From assembly GCA_964036195.1 (NCBI GenBank), contig OZ038456.1, positions 12,152,001 to 12,216,000 of the forward strand: a stretch of 64,000 nt of DNA. Direction: 5' to 3'. A program made the position numbers and the translations under genes. The notes below the pieces were generated by a model, which worked only from the letters and a program-made list of their open reading frames with translations, was not told where the DNA came from and did no database searches. Shown here piece after piece: positions 58,901 to 64,000 of the stretch (position 1 is the first letter of the stretch; each line of letters starts with the position of its first letter). Source of the DNA: Sphaerolaimus hirsutus (taxonomy: Eukaryota > Nematoda > Chromadorea > Monhysterida > Sphaerolaimidae).

Positions 58901-60673
58901 GTATTACTATCCCATGGCTCCACAGTCATTCTATGACTATATATCATCACAAGTACTGCCACTTGTTTGACTTAGAACCATATTTGGGAGCTTTCTAGGA
59001 AATGTCTTGACATTTTTTGAAAAAAAGCGAAAAAAGTGCGTTTTTTTACAAAAGAGCGCTTTTTTTTTAAAAAGCGGGGCTGTTGAAAAAAAGCGCTTTT
59101 TTCCATCCCTACCCAGAACCCCCGAGGAGTCAAAACTCTCGCGATAGCTGAAGCTTTTTATGGTTGGTCAGCGTCTTTGGGCCCACACAATTGACACCAA
59201 AATGAGTGTTAACTGTATTTTGGTTAATTATGTGATTTCAACTATTCTGTGTGAAAGAGGGCATAAGTAAACACCTTCCCGGTCACGTCCGGCACCCATT
59301 TTTTTATTTTACTTCTCACATCCTATCCCCAGTTCTAGGGCACCCCAGAGGCTGAAACTTGGGGGAGATATTGGCGCAACCCCCCTCTACTTCGCATGAA
59401 TTGGGGGGGGGGGATCGCTGCGACCCCTCTCAGGGTGGGTCGCCCTAAGTGCAAATTTTTTTTGGCTTTTTTGGTGTCCCACAGCAGGTCCGGCACCCGC
59501 TGATTTCTGAGCTGTGGGAGGAGTATAAATCTAAAATTTTGGGGATGTGTTACCAACACCACTCCCCTACTGTACACTATTCAAAAATGTGAGATTTATG
59601 TGAAAAATTTCTCAAAAATTGGCTTATTCTCTAAAAAAACACCACTCCCCAATAGATGGATGACAAAAAATTAACTTTTTGGAACTTTTTTATTAGACAC
59701 TTGAAGAGATGGTTTACAATACTTTAAAGGGAAGGGTTTGATGTTTAAAGTTACGTAAAGAACCATACCTCTAAAATGCCTGCATTGCAAAATTTACTTG
59801 GGGGGAATTTCAAAGTGTAAATTTTGTAAATTTTTGTTCCTGCAATGATGTCATTATGATGTCATAAAATTCGCCCTAAGCAAATTTTGTAATGCAGGCA
59901 TTTTAGAGGTATGGTTCTTTACAAAACTTTAAACATCAAACCGTTCCCTTTAAAGTATCATAAACCATCTCTTCAAGTGTCTAATAAAAAAGTTCCAAAA
60001 AGTGATTTTTTTGTCATCCATCTATTGTGGAGTGGTGTTTTTTTAGAGAATAAGCGAATTTTTGAGAAATTTTTCACGTTTATTTCACATTATTGAATAG
60101 TGTATAGTAGGGGAGTGGTGTAAGTAACACATCTTTAAAATTTTAGATTTATACCCCTCCCACAGCTCAGAAATCAGCGGGTGCCGTACCTGCTGTGGGA
60201 CACCAAAAAAGCCGAAAAAATGTTTGCACTTAGGGCGACCCATGCTGAGAGGGGTCGCCGCGACCCCCCAAATTCGTGCGAAGTAGAGGGGGGTTGCGCC
60301 AATATCTCCCCCAAGTTTCAGCCTCTGGGGTGCCCTAGAACTGGGGATAGGATGTGAGAAGTAAAATCAAAAAATGGGTGCCGGACGTGACCGGGAAGGT
60401 GTTTAATTTTATATCGTGACATTTAATTTTCATTGCTTCTGGTCGGTGTGATACTTTAAATTTTGTTGTGTTAATTATATGACATTCAGTTCACATTCAT
60501 TTGCGATGTCAACTAGTACTTGTGCGCTCTATATCACTCGTTATTGTGTCAACACACAGTTGCGTGCGTCAAGTGCAACCGCGAAACTACTCGTGCGGAC
60601 AAAATCCATCTGGCGCGTCAAATCGAGAATTTCGTCAATTTGGCCAATCAAATTTTCGAGCGCATGGACTCAG
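46901..60673 (+). CDS. SMYD-family SET and MYND domain protein, 3' incomplete
   Basis: A protein of the SMYD family (lysine methyltransferases of nucleus and cytosol that use S-adenosylmethionine; the SET domain is split by a MYND zinc finger). Nine exons: 46901-46992, 47170-47301, 50796-50917, 53029-53163, 54557-54624, 54686-54767, 57210-57341, 58144-58219 and 60560-60673. All introns are GT-AG and the phases agree except after a G7 run in exon 4, where one base must be skipped. This gives about 317 residues. Order: start of SET, MYND (CSRC...CAKC...CSVEC...H...C), I-SET helices, SET core (NGVHIQN, GIGLY, DHSCDPN, ISYVDVL), post-SET zinc cysteines (CHCARC), then two more CxxC pairs. Family members have 430-490 residues, so the C-terminal helical part lies beyond the last donor and probably outside the window. 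The two extra CxxC pairs recall SMYD4/SmydA-like proteins, so the subfamily is left open. Confidence 0.85.
47170..47301 (+). CDS. SMYD exon 2: MYND zinc finger
   Basis: Acceptor TTTTCCTGCAG. Encodes GLCHDVFHRRG..., then RRCAKCRTTYYCSVECQRND and WPDH, the hallmark C-x2-C...YCS..CQ..DW..H. The loop between the first and second cysteine pairs (about 23 residues) is longer than the usual 9-12 and itself contains C and H. Donor GTTGAT. Confidence 0.9.
47797..49280. mobile_element. GGGTGGCCCAC palindromic MITE nested in 47396-49565
   Basis: GGGTGGCCCACATCAGGCGC at the left and GTGGGCCACCC at the right of its arms (right arm ends near 48497 before a further insertion). Shares CAACACATCAATTTTGAATG with 53575-53720. 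It also holds a scrap of TAGGGTGTCAAATTTCCG at 48211. Confidence 0.65.
48498..49271. mobile_element. hAT-type MITE with TTACGG arrays (innermost)
   Basis: TAGGGTGGCAGACGGTACGG ... TTCTGCCACCCTA with perfect 8-bp target copies CCACCCGG at 48490-48497 and 49272-49279. Arrays of CGGTACGGTAAA at both ends; core contains TTGCGCGCTTGCGCGCAA. Confidence 0.85.
49574..50268. repeat. Intronic remnant repeats
   Basis: 49690-50130 contains GGCCGTAAAGTA / TACTTTACGGCC words at both sides and a CAGAGTTG-family MITE scrap (ACGTATTTGTACAACT). No exon seen. Confidence 0.45.
50269..50557. mobile_element. AACACC-type palindrome, 289 bp
   Basis: AACACCTTCCCGGTCACGTC and its inverse. The arms pair almost without interruption through GGCGACCCCC near 50410. 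Same family as 59270-60403, reduced to the arms. Confidence 0.85.
50796..50917 (+). CDS. SMYD exon 3: last MYND cysteine and linker helices
   Basis: Begins SECLALCQCP; the C completes H-x3-C with exon 2. Then PPAIVRLMKRIFPARNFWPG. A second acceptor 15 bp upstream (ends 50780) is also in frame and would add five residues but spoil the H-x3-C spacing. Donor GTGAAG at 50918. Confidence 0.8.
51109..52144. mobile_element. 246-bp TA-flanked MITE split by a hAT-type MITE
   Basis: TACTCGGCGGACATGATACT at the left and ACCGGAGTA at the right with TA either side; second copy of the element at 22449-24534. Confidence 0.7.
51251..52033. mobile_element. hAT-type MITE with CGATATT arrays
   Basis: TAGGGTTCAAACGATAT and its inverse, perfect 8-bp target copies ATTATAAC at 51243-51250 and 52034-52041. 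Arrays of TCGATATTCGATAT occupy 51270-51430 and 51845-52020. Confidence 0.9.
52337..53021. mobile_element. hAT-type MITE with ATCGATTTTTT arrays at a SMYD splice acceptor
   Basis: TAGGGTTGGCAAGCG and the inverse of TAGGGTTGGAAAAAAA. Perfect 8-bp target copies ATTGCAGA at 52329-52336 and 53022-53029. The right copy supplies the TTGCAG acceptor and first base of SMYD exon 4; the left copy is the ancestral acceptor now stranded 693 bp upstream. Confidence 0.92.
53029..53163 (+). CDS. SMYD exon 4: I-SET helices, with frameshifting G7 run
   Basis: Reads NLDEFKKRPDKVEEF then LAVLQQYAQGG, matching the helical segment before the SET core. After the G7 at about 53108-53114 the homologous reading continues in another frame (AIPHAGQLLEAYCK), which also matches the phase of exon 5. 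The acceptor is at the right target copy of an inserted hAT-type MITE. Donor GTGGGT. Confidence 0.8.
53164..54556. repeat. SMYD intron 4: MITE remnants
   Basis: 53160-53340 carries CAGCTATCTA...ATCCCC-type intron repeats also at 52215-52310 and 57985-58075. 53360 begins a C/G-rich MITE (CCGTATTTCCTCAAAATA), with GGGTGGCCCAC (53575) and TTTCCG-array (53728-53886) pieces nested, and a right end at about 54252. Another right-half scrap ends at 54473. Confidence 0.55.
54557..54624 (+). CDS. SMYD exon 5: SET core start
   Basis: Encodes LCINGVHIQNCDLEPVGIGLY; this corresponds to the CN.F.I.......VG.GLY strand pair. Phase 0 in, phase 2 out. Donor GTTAGC. Confidence 0.85.
54686..54767 (+). CDS. SMYD exon 6: DHSCDPN cofactor motif
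   Basis: FSRLDHSCDPNAFVVFDW then RRAHLHARP. The invariant NHS(C) motif reads DHSC here. A 61-bp intron separates it from exon 5, the only compact intron in this part of the gene. Confidence 0.9.
54808..55327. mobile_element. hAT-type MITE with CCGGGACC arrays
   Basis: GGCTATTTACACAGGTCCCG and its inverse, perfect 8-bp target copies TTTAAGTG at 54800-54807 and 55328-55335. The interior folds on TAAATAAAATAAAAACC-like and GATCACTATACAAAAATA arms. Confidence 0.85.
55341..57054. mobile_element. GGCGCACC element with nested AACACC MITE
   Basis: GGCGCACCACACACTGAAAT and its inverse, followed inward by GCGTTCAGCGTTCGAACG on both sides. Target duplication not evident. The nested element is 55553-56994. 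Confidence 0.75.
55553..56994. mobile_element. AACACC-type TA-flanked foldback MITE
   Basis: AACACCTTCCCGGACAAGTT and its inverse with TA at 55551-55552 and 56995-56996. Fold extends over the whole 1.4 kb. A partial relative is at about 60950-61230. Confidence 0.85.
57210..57341 (+). CDS. SMYD exon 7: catalytic tyrosine region and post-SET
   Basis: GVTRVSEVRISYVDVLQRRE then ELTDTYFFTCHCARCSDDLD. ISY.D carries the conserved tyrosine; C-x-C-x2-C is the post-SET zinc motif. Donor GTGCGT. Confidence 0.9.
57439..57906. mobile_element. pogo/Tigger-like MITE
   Basis: CAGTCATCCCCGGGTTATCG at the left preceded by TA, CCGTTAACCCGGGGACCACT at the right. The CAGT..TCCCCGGGTTA terminus is typical of pogo/Tigger ends. 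GGGGAACCCGATAAC recurs internally. Confidence 0.65.
58144..58219 (+). CDS. SMYD exon 8: CxxC pair
   Basis: DDKYHRLRCSHCSEVLPPAP. Could pair with the next CxxC to form a zinc ribbon. Donor GTGAGT, the strongest in the gene. Confidence 0.8.
58441..59111. mobile_element. hAT-type MITE with AGCGCTTTTTT arrays
   Basis: TAGGGCTGGCCAGCGC and the inverse of TAGGGATGGAAAAAAG, perfect 8-bp target copies CCCAGAAC at 58433-58440 and 59112-59119. It sits in a decayed GAGAAGTGAG MITE (58230-58430). Confidence 0.9.
59270..60403. mobile_element. AACACC-type TA-flanked foldback MITE
   Basis: AACACCTTCCCGGTCACGTC and inverse, TA at 59268-59269 and 60404-60405; arms pair through TGGTTTACAATACTTTAAAG. Located in the intron before SMYD exon 9. 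Confidence 0.85.
60560..60673 (+). CDS. SMYD exon 9: second CxxC and start of C-terminal helices
   Basis: IACVKCNRETTRADKIHLAR then QIENFVNLANQIFERMDS, an amphipathic helix. Donor GTACGT at 60674; no further exon recognised before 64000. Confidence 0.8.
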
Positions 60674-60674
60674 G

Positions 60675-61489
60675 TACGTGTTATGACATGTTTCCGATGT
60701 CTTCATCAAAAACCTGATTATCCAATGTGGCTGTTGGGACCAGAGTAGCGTGCGTCCAAGATTTTTGAGCGGGGGGGTATTTTGTTTACAGAGCCATGCG
60801 AATCGGGGGGGGGGGGGCTCAGCCCCCCTCAAATTTTCCCCACAAAGTGGTGGAATGATACCATGGCGCTCGCTAGGGACGTATCTAGGATTTTTGAGGG
60901 GAGCTGCTTGTTTACGGTAGCCGGCGAACGAGGGACATACATTTAAGTGAAATTTAAGTCTGCTGTTTATGGAACAGGGTGGGTGCCCTACTGAAAAAAA
61001 ATTTAATGAGCAGAACTAGGGTTCAAATCTGATTCAATTTTATATCAGGTATGTTCTCACAACATTTTTGATTATAATGCAGTTGGGTGGCAACCCCCCC
61101 CCCCAACCCCCTTCTAATCCCTGGTGTTAGGACTATATACCCACCACATATTAGCTTTATACCACTCCCATAGCCAGAGCTATTGTATCTGAAGTTAAAA
61201 AAATGGGTGGTGAACTTGTCTGGGAAGGTGTTTATTTGCCATACATACCAGACATCTTCGTAAATACATACATAGGTAGTACCGTATTACCTCCAATATA
61301 AGGTACCCTCTAAAGGAAGGTATAACTTTCTGCTTTTTTGTGCGTGACAAGATAAATATAAGGCAATATAAGTATACCTCAAATATAAGGCACAGCTGGG
61401 TGCGTGCCAAAACGTGTTACATCATAAAAACAATGGCCAAACATGGCGGACAACAATGACAGAAAATGGTGCTGAAGACCAAAATTTTT
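60675..61489. other. Repeat fragments downstream of SMYD exon 9
   Basis: 60760-60840 has long G and C runs. 60950-61230 is a fragment of the 55553-56994 family (AGCAGAACTAGGGTTCAAAT ... GAACTTGTCTGGGAAGGTG). 61280-61400 has CCTCAAATATAAGG words. No SMYD exon recognised. Confidence 0.45.
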
Positions 61490-63370
61490 TACCTTTCCGT
61501 TTTCTGTTTTCCGGCAGCTGAAAAATTTTTACCTTTCCGTTTTCCGGCAGTCGAAAAATTTTTACCTTTCCGTTTTCCGTTTTCCGGCAGCTGAAATTTT
61601 TTTACGTTTCCGTTTTTCCGGCCCATTTTTCCGTTTTCCAGCTGAAAAATTTTTACCTTTCCGTTTCCGTTTTACCAGGCCATTTTTCCATTTTCTGGCT
61701 CGATTTTCAGTTTTCTGGCATTTTTCCATTGTTTTTCCAATCTGTATTTATCTTCAATTGGCTCATCCCATTGTTTTGTTTTTGTCTCTTGGAGCAGCAT
61801 TGACAACTGGGATTTCAGGGTCAGTGAAACAGGTGCTGTGAACCCAATTGGGTCATATGCTGACACCAATAGTTTATTCAAGTTTCGTCAGGTTGGTGTT
61901 GTGATGCTGTCAATTTGCAATTTTGGTGTTGCTATTGCCAGCATGTCCGTTCGGTGATTTTATTTCATGCCCATCACTGTGACAATTTTATTCACCTTTG
62001 GACTCCTGTCGTTTTCTGCTATTTCATTCATGACTGATCTGGAGTTTGACAGCCATTCCCTCATGTTCATAGAACATTGGTTAAATAAAGTTTTGACTTT
62101 GTAATATAGTTCTAAAGCTTCAACTTCATTCGTGACACTCATGATGAAGTTATTGACATAAATGTTGTTTATTATCATCGCCAACTGGTTTTGTTCCCCT
62201 TCATTTTCTTCATATTCATTCATGTTGTTTATTGTCACATTTAAATGGTATTTTATGACTGCTCCCAAAATTGCTGGGCTGCAGACAAGTCCAAACAGTA
62301 TGCATTTAAAACAAAGTACTTTTAAGTTATTTTCAGTTACTGGTTTTGAGGCATCTTTCAGCCAGAAAAATTGTGTGTAGTCTCTAGCTTGGTCATGCAA
62401 TCCTATTTGCAAAAATGCCTTTTCAATATCGGCAATTAATGCTAGATTGCCTGCCCTGAACCTCAGGAGTTGGCCCAGTGCTAATGGGGTTTGTAATTGG
62501 TCCTCTAAAAAGGCACTCGTTGAAACTGGGCTTACCTGCCAACCCATCGTACACGATTCTGCATGATGTCGATTTGCCCGGCGTGATTACTGGCTGGTGT
62601 GGCAGGTAATGAATCCCCTTGTTGTCTTTTTTGTCGTCACAGATCTCAATTATTCCCTTTTCTAGTTGGTCATCCAAAACTTTCCAGTATTGTTTGAATA
62701 AGTTTGGATCTTTGTTGAATCTTCTTATCAGTGATATAAACTGCACCAAGGCTTCTGCTTTTCCCGTGGGCAGGTTACTGATACTCTCTTTATACGGGCA
62801 GTCAATATAGTATTGTTTGTTGTTGTTGTTGAATTTTATGCTATTTATTATCATCTCCTCTGCAATGTTGTCATCAATTGCATAGGGGTCATCAGTGATT
62901 CCCACTGCTTCTAGACTGTGAAATTGTCGTAGTGTTTCCTTTCCTATGGCCACTATGGCTACTTTTTGATGAATTTTTGTTGGTTCAGTTAAGCTTGAAC
63001 TACAAGTGAAGTAACAGGCATGATCCATAGTTGCAGAATGTACAGCTACCACAATCAAAGCCAAACAGGCAAACCTGCATGCAGGTTTTCCTTCTGCAAA
63101 TTTGTCTATTACCGTGCTAATTTCACTTTATTTTTTCCGTTTCCGTGAAAATTTTGCTTTCCGTTTTCCGTTTTCCGGCATTTCATTTTTCCGTTTTCCG
63201 GCTGACAATTTTTTTTTACCTTTCCGTTTTCCGTTTTCCGTTGATTGAAATTATTTACCTTTCCGTTTTCCGTTTTCCGGCAGAAATTTTTTTTTTACCT
63301 TTCCGTTTTCCATAAAGTGAAAAAATTTTACCTTTCCGTTTTCCGTAAAAAAAATTTTTTGACACCCTAG
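61490..63370. mobile_element. TTTCCG-array element enclosing a BEL/Pao fragment
   Basis: Arrays of CCTTTCCGTTTTCCGGCAG at 61490-61740 and 63110-63360, ending TGACACCCTA at 63370. The left terminus is degraded. Between the arrays lies a truncated BEL/Pao pol gene. Confidence 0.65.
61672..63064 (-). pseudogene. BEL/Pao reverse transcriptase fragment, frameshifted
   Basis: Read leftward from 63064: the region before RT (LDDQLEKGIIE, HYLPHQPVITPGKST, CRIVYDGLAGKPSFNECLFRG), a frameshift near 62510-62540, then LLRFRAGNLALIADIEKAFL (first catalytic aspartate present) and IYVNNFIMSV where the family has YVDD, so both active-site aspartates of that box are replaced by N. Stops follow at about 61957 and 61884, and after these the typical LVSAYDPIGFTAPVSL...WDEP segment. 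It ends where the TTTCCG array begins. No protease, RNase H or integrase seen. Not functional. Confidence 0.85.
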
Positions 63371-64000
63371 CCATAGCATAAATCGAGGGTGGCATTTTAG
63401 GGGGGGGGGGGGGGTCCACCAGACTTTCATGTCGTCCCATTCTGTTGTACGTTGGCCGATTTTGTTGCCGTTTGAGTATGTTAGGGTTTGAGGTTTGGGC
63501 TACGACCAAATTTTTTTATTTCCTCAAATAATCCCCCAGTCCCGAGATAAGGGGGGGTCTATAAAACGTGGTTATTTTGCATGGTCGATCTGGCCGATTG
63601 ACTTTGGAGCTCAATAATTTGGCCATATTTGGGCCGATTTGTGCCGTTGAACACTTAAAATGATCGACATAAGCTGTAGATTCCTTTTTTGAGATCGCAT
63701 TAGTGATGTCTAAATTTATTAAGCGGATTTGACCCGGTATTTTAATGCCAAAATCAATTTTTTCTGAACATGCTATCATATACTATAGACAACGAGAATT
63801 CATTTAACACAAAAATGAGTTCAATATCTCTTCCCAATCAAAAGTTACGGCGCTTCAAACTTTTCACTCCCATCCACATAATAACCACATGCATGCAACT
63901 TCAAAACTCCATATCTCAACCATTTTTCAGCCGATTTTCACCAATGAACACTTAGAATGATCAGAATGATATGGAGATTTCATTATTAAACCCAGATTAT
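63371..64000. mobile_element. Foldback family of the left edge, partial
   Basis: G-run, then GTTGTACGTTGGCCGATTTT, TTTGAGTATGTTAGGGTTTG and CCCAGTCCCGAGATAAGGGG match 170-320; continues with the family's GATATTGAA / 'caaaagttac' segments to the window end. Confidence 0.7.

Overview
The window is repeat-saturated, AT-rich nuclear DNA of an animal, most likely an invertebrate. Evidence for this is GT-AG introns, a MYND/SET-family gene, a seven-helix receptor, Ty3/Gypsy and BEL/Pao retroelement remains, a PIF/Harbinger transposase, and dozens of short inverted-repeat elements (MITEs and foldbacks). Nothing looks prokaryotic. I cannot name the species. There is one 200-bp run of N at 14797-14996.

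Layout. 1-14.8 kb holds no convincing host gene. It is a mosaic of foldback elements, hAT-type MITEs (8-bp target duplications), TA-flanked MITEs, a TTA-flanked MITE, minisatellites and a GC-rich island near 5-6 kb. 15.0-17.3 kb is a PIF/Harbinger element with a four-exon transposase that keeps its DDE triad. It abuts a 116-bp-period satellite (17.3-19.4 kb). 22.4-24.5 kb holds a Ty3/Gypsy RNase H-integrase fragment with inverted termini, next to a copied 3' half of tRNA-Ala that includes CCA. 24.6-34.8 kb is again nested MITEs.

Host genes, both on the plus strand. (1) 35550-38487 is a rhodopsin-like GPCR, helices 3-7 in three exons. A 448-bp MITE sits inside the helix-7 coding sequence, and its inverted termini supply an in-frame GT...AG pair. 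(2) 46901 to about 60673 is a SMYD-family (SET + MYND) gene in nine recognisable exons whose splice phases agree, running off the window before its C-terminal part. About 950 coding bases are spread over 13.8 kb because almost every intron carries MITEs. One hAT MITE landed exactly on a splice acceptor, and its 8-bp target duplication recreated the acceptor. The right edge (61.5-63.4 kb) is a decayed BEL/Pao reverse transcriptase inside a TTTCCG-type repeat, then a second copy of the foldback family found at the left edge.

The most unusual pattern is a group of hAT-type MITEs. They share TAGGG termini, 8-bp target duplications and a common core with a GCGCGC-rich palindrome. However, the repetitive arrays just inside their termini are completely different from one element to another, as if whole subterminal arrays had been exchanged.
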